A stretch of 64,000 bases of DNA from an uncultured Clostridia bacterium (GCA_934255135.1 CAKQMV010000003.1:105014-169013); one strand, 5' to 3'; numbered from the stretch's first letter, positions 8,027 through 17,418 are shown. Notes: generated from the sequence alone by a model not told the origin. Program-made: numbers and translations.

Positions 8027-8733
8027 ATACTTACCTCCTTAGGGACTGCACTGAGGTAGTCGATAGAAACAAGCATATACTTTACTCCTCTGTGATCACC
8101 TTTAATTCCTGTGGCAAAAGCATTTACCCCGTGAAGATGACCGTAAACGCACACCGACACCCCGAATTCCTCGAGTGTCTTCGTAAATTCGGTCTCCATA
8201 CCCGCGGTATCTGACGGCGGATAATGAAGAGCGACGATAATCTTGGCGTCCTTCGGCGCTTTTGCCCGCGCGGACTCAAGCCCCATGCGGAGTCTTAGAA
8301 TCTCACGTCTGTACATCTTCTCGTCATGTTCTGAATACTCTGAAGAACCCGGATATGGCCAACCTCTTGTGGCACAGATAACCGTGTTCAGCTCCTCTAC
8401 ATAATAGCTGTCGTTCTGGAGGAAAATCACGTCGTCATAGAGCGTATTCAGATAATGAATTCTCGCCCACCACAAGTCGTGATTACCCTTGGAAATAATC
8501 TTGGTTCCTGGAAGATTATGGATCCACTCGATGTCATCCATCGCCTCTTCAAGCCTAAGGCCCCAGGAGATATCTCCCGGAATTATAACAACATCATCCT
8601 CACTTACCCGCTCGAGCCACGCTCTTCTGAGTCTGTTCGCATGATCATCCCAACCTGCACCAAAAACATGCATCGGCTTGTTAATATTCTCGTTAAAGGA
8701 CAGATGAAAGTCCGAAATGGCAAATATCTTCAT
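8023..8733 (-). CDS. Calcineurin-like metallophosphoesterase
   Basis: A 236-residue phosphoesterase. The second in-frame ATG at 8733 is chosen because GGGAG lies 9 bases in front; the ATG at 8739 is only 2 bases from it. Metal-binding motifs are in order: DFHLS (DxH, ~8), GDISWG (GDxx, ~52), KGNHDLWW (GNHD, ~76), ALHYPP and the terminal YGHLHG (GHxH, ~197). The length and YGHLHG box match the uncharacterised Firmicutes phosphoesterase found next to recombination genes. It belongs to the long operon running from ftsE. The substrate is unknown. Confidence 0.88.
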   Translation of the reverse strand: MKIFAISDFHLSFNENINKPMHVFGAGWDDHANRLRRAWLERVSEDDVVIIPGDISWGLRLEEAMDDIEWIHNLPGTKIISKGNHDLWWARIHYLNTLYDDVIFLQNDSYYVEELNTVICATRGWPYPGSSEYSEHDEKMYRREILRLRMGLESARAKAPKDAKIIVALHYPPSDTAGMETEFTKTLEEFGVSVCVYGHLHGVNAFATGIKGDHRGVKYMLVSIDYLSAVPKEVSI

Positions 8734-8751
8734 CGTCATTACTCCCAGGTA

Positions 8752-9870
8752 TTATTCCAGAATTCTTACGGCCTCTTCCTCATCTATTGCGTCAACGTCA
8801 CGTAGCTTTCTCTGAATCTGTCTCGTCCTCGTTCCAACAAGCTTGTCGAGTTCTTCATCTGCCTGGCGAAGTCTCTTTCTCGTGTTGTCGAGCACGCTGG
8901 CAAAATTATCGAACTCTGTCTTAACCGCCCCGAGCGTCTTCCACACTTCGCTCGATCTCTTCTCAATAGCAAGTGTTGAGAAGCCCATCTGAAGGCTGTT
9001 AAGCAGCGCGGCCATTGTAGTAGGGCCGGCTATTGTTATTTTATATTTTCTCTGCAGATTTTCAACCATTCCTGCATTTACAGCTTCTGCGTAAAGGCCC
9101 TCAAACGGCAGGAACATTATCGCGAAATCTGTCGTATAAGGAGGCTCTATATATTTATCATGAATATCCTTAGCTTCCTTAAGCATCGTGTTCCAGAGCT
9201 TGTTCTTACAAGCCTCGACTATGCTTCTGTCGTCAGTCTCATAAGCATCCATCAGCATTCCATAAGTCTCTCCCGGAAACTTTGAGTCAATCGGCAGATA
9301 CACTACGCCTTCGCCATCACCCGGAAGTCTTATAGCAAACTCAACTCTGTTGGTACTTCCCGGCACTGTTGCAACATTCTCGTCATACTGTGATCTGTTA
9401 AGAATCTGCTCAAGGATTGCCCCAAGCTGAACCTCTCCGAGGATTCCTCTTGTTTTGACATTAGACAGAATCTTCTTAAGGTCGCCCACACTTGAAGCAA
9501 CCGACTTCATCTCGCCAAGGCCCTTGTAGACCTCTTCAAGCCTTTCGTTAACCATGCCGAACGATCTTGTCAGCTTCTCGTCAAGTGTTGTCTGAAGCTT
9601 CTCATCAACAGTCTGCCTCATTCCCTCAATCTGAGAGCTGTTCTCCTGTCTGAGTCTTGCTATGCTCTCTTCAAGAGCCTTAAGTCTCATATCCTGCTGC
9701 TCGTTCATTATACGCTGATTCCCTGCAAGAATCTCGCCATAATTTCTGAACGCCAAGTCTATCTTAGCATCCATCGATCTGCCAGAAGACTTCACAGCAA
9801 TCAGGCTGACTATCGTAATCAGCATCAGTATCACCATAACTAACAGAAGCAGTATAATCAAACTGTTCAT
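8752..9870 (-). CDS. rmuC: DNA recombination protein RmuC
   Basis: A 372-residue protein with an N-terminal membrane anchor (residues ~2-27, LIILLLLVMVILMLITIVSL), a coiled coil (~40-130) and the RmuC nuclease-like core with VKTRGILGEVQLGAILEQIL, LPIDSKFPGETY and FAIMFLPFEGLYAEA. RmuC limits DNA rearrangement at inverted repeats; in other bacteria it acts near replication forks. Its start directly follows the recX stop codon. AGGAG lies 11 bases before the ATG, inside recX. The recX-rmuC-recJ neighbourhood makes this a DNA repair section. Confidence 0.94.
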   Translation of the reverse strand: MNSLIILLLLVMVILMLITIVSLIAVKSSGRSMDAKIDLAFRNYGEILAGNQRIMNEQQDMRLKALEESIARLRQENSSQIEGMRQTVDEKLQTTLDEKLTRSFGMVNERLEEVYKGLGEMKSVASSVGDLKKILSNVKTRGILGEVQLGAILEQILNRSQYDENVATVPGSTNRVEFAIRLPGDGEGVVYLPIDSKFPGETYGMLMDAYETDDRSIVEACKNKLWNTMLKEAKDIHDKYIEPPYTTDFAIMFLPFEGLYAEAVNAGMVENLQRKYKITIAGPTTMAALLNSLQMGFSTLAIEKRSSEVWKTLGAVKTEFDNFASVLDNTRKRLRQADEELDKLVGTRTRQIQRKLRDVDAIDEEEAVRILE

Positions 9871-10395
9871 CTATTCGTAATCTCCTGTATCCTCTGTATC
9901 CTCTTCAGCTTTCATTCTCTTGAGTTCGTCGAGCACCTTATATATATCTCCGCTCGAATATCCTCTGCCCGCGAGGTTTCTCGCAATCCGTGCAAATATC
10001 TTCTCAAGAGCGTCATCATTGAGGAGCTTGCCCTCTGTCGCATTTCTGTAAAGCTTAAATCCGTGCTCCTTTGCCTCGCTGTACTCGTCGAGACCATTCT
10101 CGTACACGTAATCCTCATAGGCAAAATTCGCGGTATCTGCCGCTACACCCTTCTCCGCAAGCTCGCGAAGTATTCTCTTTGATGCATGCTTTCTTCCAAG
10201 GCCGTACTCGATAAAGCTTCTCGCATACTCATAATCATCAATGTAGCGATGAGCCTTAAGCTCGTTTACGGCTTCATCTGCCTCTTCTTCAGAATATTCC
10301 TTAACCTTAAGGTGGTCTCTGACCTCCTTCTCGGTTCTCATTCGTCTAGAAAGGTAAAGCGCAGCTGCCTCGTATGCAGACTTCTTATATGCCAT
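9871..10395 (-). CDS. recX: Regulatory protein RecX
   Basis: A 174-residue all-helical protein with three-helix RecX repeats: LYLSRRMRTEKEVRDHLKVK (~13), YIDDYEYARSFIEYGL (~51) and SKRILRELAEKGV (~72), then a charged acidic tail (EDTEDTGDYE). RecX binds along RecA filaments and modulates recombinase activity. The start codon lies inside the 3' end of the phosphopantetheinyl transferase gene (11-bp overlap), with GGAG 10 bases upstream. recA is not in the window. Confidence 0.9.
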   Translation of the reverse strand: MAYKKSAYEAAALYLSRRMRTEKEVRDHLKVKEYSEEEADEAVNELKAHRYIDDYEYARSFIEYGLGRKHASKRILRELAEKGVAADTANFAYEDYVYENGLDEYSEAKEHGFKLYRNATEGKLLNDDALEKIFARIARNLAGRGYSSGDIYKVLDELKRMKAEEDTEDTGDYE

Positions 10396-10939
10396 AGTAG
10401 TGAATCTCCAGCGGGATCATATTAGCACAGAGTGCCGCGTGGCAACCATCCTCTGTTCCGAGAAGCTCGATGTCGAACATATGCCACTCATCACCGTTCA
10501 TCATGATTGTATTATCTGAAACTGACGGAAGCTCTGTCATAACACCTTCTCCGATGGCTTTGGCCGCAGCTTCCTTTCTTGCCCAGAATCTGTAGAACTC
10601 TGATGGACTCTCAAGCGCCGCCTCGATATCTTCGCTGGCAAAACACTTCCTGGCGAGTGCCTCAAACTTCGCCTCCTTCTCATATTGAACGTCAATTCCG
10701 CACTCGTAGTCATCAAAAACAACTACCCACGTATTCTCACTGTGTGACACCGAGAAATGCTGCCAGCCAGGAATAAAAGGCTTGCCCTTCTCGCCTATCT
10801 CAATCATTGAAACAAGCTCTTCCCCCTTGCGTCTCGGTCTTACGTCCGCGATCTCCTGATAAGCATCCATGGCAAAAGCAAGCAATTCTCTGCTCTCATC
10901 CTTTCCGCCTTCGTAGTTGTTGTGTGTAAATATATACAT
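10385..10939 (-). CDS. 4'-phosphopantetheinyl transferase (Sfp/AcpT superfamily)
   Basis: A 184-residue enzyme that moves the phosphopantetheine arm of CoA to a carrier-protein serine. Motifs are GKPFIPGWQHFSVSHSEN (~53), CGIDVQ (~80) with the Mg-binding Asp, and FYRFWARKEAAAKAIGEG (~116). It is shorter than Sfp (224) but complete for the compact single-domain pseudo-dimer group. No carrier protein or NRPS/PKS gene lies nearby, so it may serve a distant system or act beside AcpS. It sits between the S41 protease and recX with 1-bp and overlapping junctions. Confidence 0.85.
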   Translation of the reverse strand: MYIFTHNNYEGGKDESRELLAFAMDAYQEIADVRPRRKGEELVSMIEIGEKGKPFIPGWQHFSVSHSENTWVVVFDDYECGIDVQYEKEAKFEALARKCFASEDIEAALESPSEFYRFWARKEAAAKAIGEGVMTELPSVSDNTIMMNGDEWHMFDIELLGTEDGCHAALCANMIPLEIHYYGI

Positions 10940-10940
10940 T

Positions 10941-12089
10941 CTATTTCTTTAAAGCCTTCACTGCTACAGATAGAATCTCGCTGTCATCTGCTTCAATATC
11001 AGGCTTTATTCCCTTTCCGTTAATCTTATGTCCCTTAGGAGAATGGTATTCTCCAATCGTAAACTTCATTCCCGTTCCGTCCTTAAACGGTGTGATACTC
11101 TGAATCAGGCCCTTGCCATAAGTGTTTCTTCCAATAATCTCGCCGGCCTTATTGTCCTTAACAGCCGCAGTCACAATCTCTGAAGCACTCGCTGTATTCT
11201 CATTGACCAAAAGTACAAACTTGCAGCCAGTATCACTCGCCTTTGAGTTCTCAACTGTATCCTTCTCATTTCTATAATGACAGCTTACAATCTGACATGC
11301 AGGAAGAAGCTGGTCAGCCACCTTGATACCTTCCTTCGTGATACCACCGCCATTATTACGGAGATCCACAATCAGCTTAGTGCAGCCCTTGTTCTTAAGA
11401 TCTGAAACAGCCGTATCGAACTCACTCGAAGTTCCGTCTCTGAACGCAGTTATCTGAATGTATCCGATGTCACCCTTGTACACCTTGTAGAACACGCTAT
11501 CCTGCTCGACGTTGCTTCTCGTAATCGAAACGTCTCTCTTCTTACCCTTTCGCTCAACCTGAATCTTGACCGAAGTTCCAAGCTTGCCCTCAATCGCTGC
11601 AATCGCCTCGTCGACGTTGCTGACATCTGTGCCATCAATCCTCTTAACCACATCGCCAACCTTGATACCCGCATTCTCCGCAGGTCCATCCTTGGTCACA
11701 GTTACGACAACGATTGAATTATCCTTCTCTGCAATTCCGACACCAATTCCAATGTATGAGTCAAAAAGTCTCTTCCTCATATCGGAATATGCCTCTTTAT
11801 TCATATACTGTGCATACTTGTCCTTCTTAAGTCCACTAAGCATACCTGTCGCAATTATATCATCAAGCTCGCTGTCGTCATATTTATACAGAGCATCTTC
11901 CTTAAGAGTTCTGCTGATCTTGTAGTACTTGCCGAGCTCCTTATCCATGTCCTGATAATAGTCATACTTCTTCGTTGGAACCAGCCTGATTCCGCCGAGC
12001 CCTGAAAGAACCACGACAAGAAGAGCGCTCGTAAGCACTCCTGCCAGAAACATAGCTATTGCAAATCTCTTGCCATTCTTAATCTTCAA
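10941..12089 (-). CDS. S41 family C-terminal processing peptidase (CtpA/CtpB-like)
   Basis: A 382-residue membrane-anchored protease. The start is a TTG (MKIKNGKRF...) with AGGTGAG just upstream; no better ATG exists before the membrane segment (residues ~9-32). Domains are an N-terminal helical cap, a PDZ domain (DGPAENAGIKVGDVVKRIDG, ~134) and the S41 core with LRNNGGG, the nucleophile in NENTASASEIV (~295) and the lysine in RNTYGKGLIQ (~318). It cleaves exported or unfolded protein tails, and in related bacteria also regulators or wall hydrolases. The M23 hydrolase and FtsEX in the same operon are plausible partners (inference). Confidence 0.93.
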   Translation of the reverse strand: MKIKNGKRFAIAMFLAGVLTSALLVVVLSGLGGIRLVPTKKYDYYQDMDKELGKYYKISRTLKEDALYKYDDSELDDIIATGMLSGLKKDKYAQYMNKEAYSDMRKRLFDSYIGIGVGIAEKDNSIVVVTVTKDGPAENAGIKVGDVVKRIDGTDVSNVDEAIAAIEGKLGTSVKIQVERKGKKRDVSITRSNVEQDSVFYKVYKGDIGYIQITAFRDGTSSEFDTAVSDLKNKGCTKLIVDLRNNGGGITKEGIKVADQLLPACQIVSCHYRNEKDTVENSKASDTGCKFVLLVNENTASASEIVTAAVKDNKAGEIIGRNTYGKGLIQSITPFKDGTGMKFTIGEYHSPKGHKINGKGIKPDIEADDSEILSVAVKALKK

Positions 12090-12096
12090 AACTCAC

Positions 12097-13761
12097 CTAC
12101 TCAATATGACTTACTATCATCTGAAGCTTTCTATTCTGCTTCCATGTATTTATCTCAAGAGTTCCATAAATATCAACACTATGCTCACTCTCAACATGCC
12201 TGTACGCCTCAAGCGCATTTTTAAAAATCAGGCAGTCAATACTTCTTCCCGCACCTGCAGGCACAGAGAATCTCGCATACTTCGTATCGTTCTTAAGGAA
12301 AGTCCAGTTCTGCGGTCTAACATGCTTAAACAGCACAACCGGAGTTTCATTGCCCTTGCCGCAAGGCTCAAGCATCTCAAAACACTCTGCAAGCTCAAGC
12401 GTCGCATTCATCGGGCTAAGCTCCACATCAAAGGAGTAATCAACATCAAAAAGATGCTCGTTCTCCTCGAGCATTTCTGCGATATCCTCGTTAAGGTTCA
12501 GTCTCAGATTCTCGACCTCATCCTCCTCGATGGTAAAACCACATGCCGCACTGTGACCGCCAAAAGATATGAAGCTGTCTCTATACTTATCGAGCATGTC
12601 AAAAAGATTTACGCCCGGTATGGAACGTCCCGTGCCCTTGCAGCATTCTGAGTTTCTTGTGATTATGATTACAGGTCTGTTGATCTTCTCGCGAAGCTTT
12701 CCTGCAACAATCCCCACAACTCCTTCATGAGCATCATCAAGCTCAACAACAGGGAAGTCGCCGAACTCAAGCTCGTTGCTGATGATATCAAGACTCATAT
12801 CATATGCGTCATCCTGAAGAGATCTTCTTCTTGAATTAGCATCAACAAGCATTGTACAGTATCTCTCGATATCTTCCTGGTTCTCTGCAAGAAGAAGCTT
12901 AACGCCCAAAGTTGCGTCTCCAAGTCTTCCACTTGCATTGATTCTCGATGCGATTCCGAATGATATATCCATCGCCTTAATTGTCTTATAATCGATTCCT
13001 GCAACCTCGATAAGTCTTCTAAGGCCCTTGTTATGACATCCAAGATGCATAAATCTGAGGCCGAACTTAACGATGGTTCTATTCTCATCAATAATCGGCA
13101 TTATATCAGCAATCGTACCAACAGTAGCAAGCTCCAGAAGCTCTGCCATTGTTGACTTGTTTATATTTCTCTCTCTGTTAATTGCAAGTGCCAGCTTGTA
13201 TGCAACACCAACACCGGCAAGCCCCTTAAACGGATATTCATCCTCAGGAAGCTTAGGGTTGATGACAGTGCATGCAGCTCTGACAGAAGATACCGTGTGA
13301 TGGTCTGTTACGAGCACCTCAAGACCCTTCTCCATCGCATATTCAGTTTCTTCCTTTGATACAGATCCGCAGTCAACAGTCAGAAGGAACTCTCCTCCGT
13401 CCTCAATAATTCTGTCGATAGATTCTGTATGCAGGCCATAGCCTTCATCGAATCTTGAAGGAATGTAATAGGTGACATTATCTGTAAGCTCTCTTAGAAC
13501 CTTCATCATAAGAGCAGTCGACGTGATTCCATCAACATCATAGTCGCCATATACCACAATTCGCTTACCTTCATCAATCGATTTAAGCAAAGAATCCACT
13601 CCCTCTCGCATATTCGCAAGTAAGAATGGATCATGTGTAAGCGTAGGCTTCGGTGAGAAGAACTCAGCATAGCTCTCCTCACCGATTCCTCTCTTTTCAA
13701 GAATCTGATGAAGTGCATCTGGCATATTATTTCTTATGTCAAGTGCAGTTCCTTTATTCAT
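12097..13761 (-). CDS. recJ: Single-stranded-DNA-specific exonuclease RecJ
   Basis: A 554-residue 5'-3' exonuclease. The DHH phosphoesterase motifs are present: YGDYDVDGITSTALMM (~71), LTVDCGS (~128), VTDHHTV (~150); the DHHA1 region carries GHSAACGFTIEED (~397). A C-terminal OB-like part (HVRPQNWTFLKNDTKYARFS) completes the core. Length matches the shorter Firmicutes RecJ without extra C-terminal domains. AAGGAG lies 13 bases before the ATG, somewhat far. It lies between the M23 hydrolase and the S41 protease in the same operon. Confidence 0.95.
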   Translation of the reverse strand: MNKGTALDIRNNMPDALHQILEKRGIGEESYAEFFSPKPTLTHDPFLLANMREGVDSLLKSIDEGKRIVVYGDYDVDGITSTALMMKVLRELTDNVTYYIPSRFDEGYGLHTESIDRIIEDGGEFLLTVDCGSVSKEETEYAMEKGLEVLVTDHHTVSSVRAACTVINPKLPEDEYPFKGLAGVGVAYKLALAINRERNINKSTMAELLELATVGTIADIMPIIDENRTIVKFGLRFMHLGCHNKGLRRLIEVAGIDYKTIKAMDISFGIASRINASGRLGDATLGVKLLLAENQEDIERYCTMLVDANSRRRSLQDDAYDMSLDIISNELEFGDFPVVELDDAHEGVVGIVAGKLREKINRPVIIITRNSECCKGTGRSIPGVNLFDMLDKYRDSFISFGGHSAACGFTIEEDEVENLRLNLNEDIAEMLEENEHLFDVDYSFDVELSPMNATLELAECFEMLEPCGKGNETPVVLFKHVRPQNWTFLKNDTKYARFSVPAGAGRSIDCLIFKNALEAYRHVESEHSVDIYGTLEINTWKQNRKLQMIVSHIE

Positions 13762-13784
13762 TAAACCAGAGTATTCTCCTTTTC

Positions 13785-14900
13785 TTAATAAAGCACCATC
13801 GGATCTACAAGACTTCCATTCCGTAGAAGTGAGAAGTGCAGGTGTGGTCCTGTTGACCAGCCCGTGCTTCCAATATATCCGACAACCTGTCCCTTCTTAA
13901 CAGTCTGTCCAGCACTTACAGCATATCTACTGAGATGTCCGTACAGTGTAGTATAACCGTTACCGATGGCAATCATAACGCAGTTTCCGTATCCGCCATT
14001 CCATGAAGACATTGTTACAACACCATCACCTGCAGAATAAACAGGCTTACCATATGAACCATCTGTCAGGCATATATCATATCCACTATGATATCTTCTG
14101 TCTCCAAAAATCGGATGTGTTCTCCATCCATAATATGAAGTGAAGATATAGTTACTTGCTGTTGGCCATGCATACTTACCGCTTGGAGTAGGTGTGAAGG
14201 AGCCACTGTTCTCTGCCTTCTGAGCAAGCTTATCAGCCTCCTGCGCAAGCTTCTCAGCCTGAGCCTTAAGCTTCTCAGACTGTGCTCTCAGATTCTTCTC
14301 ATCAGTCTCATATTCCTTAGCAGCAGCGATGCACTGCTTTCTTGTTTCATCAATCTGAATCTGGTCTTCCTTAAGCTCAGCCTCCTGCTGCTCCTGCTGT
14401 GCCTTAAGCTTCTTGATTTCCTTCATGTCATTCTCAAGCTTCTTAAGAAGCGTCTGGTCACTCTTCAGAATACTCTGAACCATTCCCATATTGGCAAGAA
14501 GGTCCTCGATTCCCTCAGAATTCAGAATTACATCAATAAAACCGATGCTTCCAGTCTTATACATCGCAGCCAGTCTGTCATCAAGAGCCTCCGACTGCTT
14601 GTCAACCTCAGCTTCCTTCTTCTTGAGCTTCTTCTTAGTCTTAGCAATCTTATTCTTCTGTTTGTCAATCTTATCCTGAAGCTCGTAGAACTTAAGCTGC
14701 AGGTCTTCAGCCTTAGAATTCTGCTCATCCGCATTAGCAGCAGCCTCGTCAGCCTTCTTAGCAGCAGCCTCAGCCTTCTTCTGAGCACTAGCAGATTCCT
14801 GTCTCTTAGACGCCTCAGTTGCACCAAAAGCAGTCGCAACCGATGAGAAAACCATCGAAAGCATCAGAACGACAGCTACTACAGTATTTCTTTTGTTCAT
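13785..14900 (-). CDS. Secreted M23 peptidoglycan hydrolase with coiled coil (EnvC/PcsB-like)
   Basis: A 371-residue exported endopeptidase. There is a signal peptide (residues 1-27, cleavage near AFGA), long coiled coils (~30-115 and ~140-228, many KK/AE heptads) and a C-terminal LytM/M23 domain with the zinc ligands in YHSGYDI and GPHLHFSLL. It ends right after the catalytic domain. It follows ftsX by 9 bp. FtsEX in other bacteria activates exactly this type of coiled-coil hydrolase at the septum, so it is very likely the FtsEX client. AGGAGG lies before the ATG. Confidence 0.93.
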   Translation of the reverse strand: MNKRNTVVAVVLMLSMVFSSVATAFGATEASKRQESASAQKKAEAAAKKADEAAANADEQNSKAEDLQLKFYELQDKIDKQKNKIAKTKKKLKKKEAEVDKQSEALDDRLAAMYKTGSIGFIDVILNSEGIEDLLANMGMVQSILKSDQTLLKKLENDMKEIKKLKAQQEQQEAELKEDQIQIDETRKQCIAAAKEYETDEKNLRAQSEKLKAQAEKLAQEADKLAQKAENSGSFTPTPSGKYAWPTASNYIFTSYYGWRTHPIFGDRRYHSGYDICLTDGSYGKPVYSAGDGVVTMSSWNGGYGNCVMIAIGNGYTTLYGHLSRYAVSAGQTVKKGQVVGYIGSTGWSTGPHLHFSLLRNGSLVDPMVLY

Positions 14901-14909
14901 TAAATCCTC

Positions 14910-15803
14910 CTATCGAGCAAGAAATCTTCTAATTGAAATTATACTTCCGCATGTTCCAATGCCCACTCCAAGAGCAATGAACATCACAAGAAGATTCTTC
15001 ACAAGGTAGTCTGTCGAAACAAGGTTAACCGACAGCATTCTTACAATATCTGCGCCAATCAGGTCTACCACTTTTGAGTAAACCACATAAATCAGTCCTG
15101 TTGCCACGGCAGAGCTTACCAGTCCAACAAAAATTCCACCAAGAAGGAATGGAGTTCTTACAAACCAGTCTGTCGCACCGAGGTACTTCATAATTCCAAT
15201 TTCCTTGGATCTGTTATGTACAGTAAGCTTAATTGTGTTAGCTACGATAATAACAGATACAACAATCAGGAACACCATGGAGATAAGCGATCCAACCTCA
15301 ACAAAGTGAGTAACCTTGCTTAGCTTATCTATTGTATCCTGATAATATGTCACATCATTGACGCCGCTGATTTCCACAGACTCAGTTGCTGCAGTATCCG
15401 CAGCCTCCTTATTGTCAACATATACAAGGAACGAATCAGGAAGAGGGTTGTCCTTGAGATTATCGAGAAGATATCCGTTATCGCCCCATCTCTCTCTAAG
15501 AGTCTCCATCGCTGCCTCCTTGCTCTCGAACACAGTGTTGTTAACTCCATCTATCGCCTCAAGCTCCTGTCTGATCTGTTCATTATCAACATCGTCATTT
15601 GAGTCATCAAGGTAAACCTGAATAACGTTATAGTCCTTATTAATCGAAGCCGCAAACATATCTACATTAACGAACGCAACGAAGAACAGTCCAAGAATCA
15701 GCATCATAGCTGTAATCGCAAGAACTGAAATAAAATACATGCTCTTGTTACGTCCAATCTGTGAGAAAGTCTGCTTCAATGCATATCCTGCTCTAGAAAA
15801 CAT
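14910..15803 (-). CDS. ftsX: Cell division ABC permease FtsX
   Basis: A 297-residue membrane protein. The start MFSRAGYALKQTF is set at the ATG at 15803, 9 bases after GGAGG; it overlaps the ftsE stop by 11 bp. There are four transmembrane segments: one near residues 18-40, a large extracellular loop (~45-170, DYNVIQVYLDDSNDDVDN...), then three at the C-terminus. With FtsE it couples cytoplasmic ATP hydrolysis to activation of an external wall hydrolase, here probably the M23 protein encoded next. Confidence 0.95.
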   Translation of the reverse strand: MFSRAGYALKQTFSQIGRNKSMYFISVLAITAMMLILGLFFVAFVNVDMFAASINKDYNVIQVYLDDSNDDVDNEQIRQELEAIDGVNNTVFESKEAAMETLRERWGDNGYLLDNLKDNPLPDSFLVYVDNKEAADTAATESVEISGVNDVTYYQDTIDKLSKVTHFVEVGSLISMVFLIVVSVIIVANTIKLTVHNRSKEIGIMKYLGATDWFVRTPFLLGGIFVGLVSSAVATGLIYVVYSKVVDLIGADIVRMLSVNLVSTDYLVKNLLVMFIALGVGIGTCGSIISIRRFLAR

Positions 15804-16521
15804 ATTTGTCGACCTCCTCACTTGTTACGTAATCGTAATCATCTGTGAAGCCGTATGACGAACCCATCTCATCTCTTACGATTCTTCCATCCTCAATAGC
15901 AACAACTCGCTTGTTCATTCTGTCAACGATGTCCTTCGCGTGAGTTACCATCAGAATTGTTGTACCCCTTACGTTAATCTGCTCAAGAATATTCATAATT
16001 TCCATTGCAGTCATAGGATCTAGGTTACCTGTAGGCTCATCTGCAATCAGAACTCTAGGCTGATTAACAATAGCTCTTGCAATACCTACTCTCTGCTGCT
16101 CACCTGCAGACAGCTCATTAGGGTATCTGTTCGCCTTGTCCGCGATTCCAACCATATCAAGTACGTAAGGAACTCTCTGCTTGATGTCCTTCTTTGATCT
16201 GTGAACAACCTCCATGGCAAAAGCCACGTTCTCATACACTGTCTTCTTATCGAGAAGTCTGAAGTCCTGGAACACCATTCCAACCTTCTGTCTGAGTCCC
16301 GGCACCTCTCTTCTTGAAAGATGCGTTATATCCTTACCTGCAACACTGATAGATCCGCTGTCAGGCTCGATTTCCTTAAGAATAAGTCTGATAAAAGTAG
16401 TCTTTCCAGCTCCGCTCGGTCCAACCAGGAATACAAAATCTCCTCTGTTGATGTGAACGGATGCTTCTGCCAGGCCCACGTTATTTCCGTATTTCTTAGT
16501 CACATTATCGAAAATTATCAT
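15793..16521 (-). CDS. ftsE: Cell division ATP-binding protein FtsE
   Basis: A 242-residue ABC ATPase. The ATG at 16521 is chosen over an upstream TTG since GGGAGG lies 5 bases before it. Walker A GPSGAGKTTF (~35), signature LSAGEQQRV (~137), Walker B VLIADEPTGNLD (~157) and the H-loop VTHA are intact. It is the first gene of a long minus-strand operon, with a -10 TATAAT at 16554-16559. The C-terminal tail (YGFTDDYDYVTSEEVDKYVF) is slightly longer than usual. Confidence 0.95.
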   Translation of the reverse strand: MIIFDNVTKKYGNNVGLAEASVHINRGDFVFLVGPSGAGKTTFIRLILKEIEPDSGSISVAGKDITHLSRREVPGLRQKVGMVFQDFRLLDKKTVYENVAFAMEVVHRSKKDIKQRVPYVLDMVGIADKANRYPNELSAGEQQRVGIARAIVNQPRVLIADEPTGNLDPMTAMEIMNILEQINVRGTTILMVTHAKDIVDRMNKRVVAIEDGRIVRDEMGSSYGFTDDYDYVTSEEVDKYVF

Positions 16522-16553
16522 ATGCCCTCCCAAAGTATATCCATATCTTGCTA

Positions 16554-16582
16554 ATTATATACTAATTTTTTATCAGCTCCAA
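16554..16582 (-). promoter_or_regulatory. Promoter of the ftsE operon
   Basis: TATAAT at 16554-16559 with a weak -35 TTGGAG at 16577-16582, 17-base spacer, minus strand, downstream of the amino-acid transporter terminator. Confidence 0.45.
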
Positions 16583-16636
16583 GTTTGCCGCCCTTATATG
16601 AATAAAATTTCATATTTGTTGTCATTGCAAATAACT

Positions 16637-16665
16637 TAAAAATGCGCAGGATTCTCTCCTGCGCA
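16637..16665 (-). terminator. Terminator of the amino-acid ABC transporter operon
   Basis: TGCGCAGGA-GAGAA-TCCTGCGCA followed by TTTTT on the minus strand. Confidence 0.9.
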
Positions 16666-16680
16666 CGACATTTTTCACGA

Positions 16681-17406
16681 TTATACGAGTACTTTAGATA
16701 AAAAGTCCTGTGTTCTCTCCTCCTGCGGATTGCCAAGCACGTCTTCAGGTGAACCCTGTTCCACGATATATCCACCATCCATAAAGATAACCTTGTTAGC
16801 TACCTCTCTTGCGAATCCCATCTCGTGAGTTACAACGATCATCGCCATACCCTCCTTGGCAAGGCTCTTCATTACATCAAGAACCTCTCCTACCATCTCA
16901 GGGTCGAGCGCCGATGTAGGCTCATCAAAAAGCATAATCTCAGGATCCATGCAAAGTGCTCTTGCGATTGCAACTCTCTGCTGCTGACCACCAGAAAGTG
17001 ACTTCGGATATGCATCAGCCTTCTCAAGCATTCCAACTCTATCAAGAAGCTTAAGAGCCTTCTCCTCCGCTTCCTCCTTAGATACGCCCTTTACACTCAT
17101 AGGTGCAATTGTAAGATTCTCAAGGACAGTCTTGTGCGGGAACAGATTGAACTGCTGGAATACCATTCCCATCTTAGTTCTTATATTGTCAAGATTTGAC
17201 TTAGTAACAAGCTCACCATCAATGAAAATCTCACCTGAAGTAGGTTCCTCAAGATGATTGATGCATCTTAGCATTGTAGACTTACCTGAACCTGAAGGTC
17301 CGATAATGCACAGAACCTCGTGCTGCTCAACCTCCTGGTCTATTCCTTTAAGAACCTCATTACTGCCAAAATTCTTCTTAAGATTCTTTATCTCAATCAT
17401 TGCCAT
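16681..17406 (-). CDS. Polar amino acid ABC transporter, ATP-binding protein (GlnQ/HisP type)
   Basis: A 241-residue ATPase. Walker A GPSGSGKSTMLR (~35), the Q-loop MVFQQFNLFPH, the signature LSGGQQQRV (~138) and Walker B IMLFDEPTSALDPEMVGEVL are complete; the NLFPHKTVLENL run is typical of the polar amino-acid subfamily. Start at the ATG 9 bases after AGGAGG. It is the last gene of the binding protein - permease - ATPase operon and is followed by a strong terminator. It powers import by the permease at 17419-18075. Confidence 0.93.
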   Translation of the reverse strand: MAMIEIKNLKKNFGSNEVLKGIDQEVEQHEVLCIIGPSGSGKSTMLRCINHLEEPTSGEIFIDGELVTKSNLDNIRTKMGMVFQQFNLFPHKTVLENLTIAPMSVKGVSKEEAEEKALKLLDRVGMLEKADAYPKSLSGGQQQRVAIARALCMDPEIMLFDEPTSALDPEMVGEVLDVMKSLAKEGMAMIVVTHEMGFAREVANKVIFMDGGYIVEQGSPEDVLGNPQEERTQDFLSKVLV

Positions 17407-17418
17407 AATTCCTGCCTC

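Noticed and set aside
12070..12651. Plus-strand 193-codon frame antisense to recJ
   Set aside because: Shadow of recJ; no start signals and no recognisable product.
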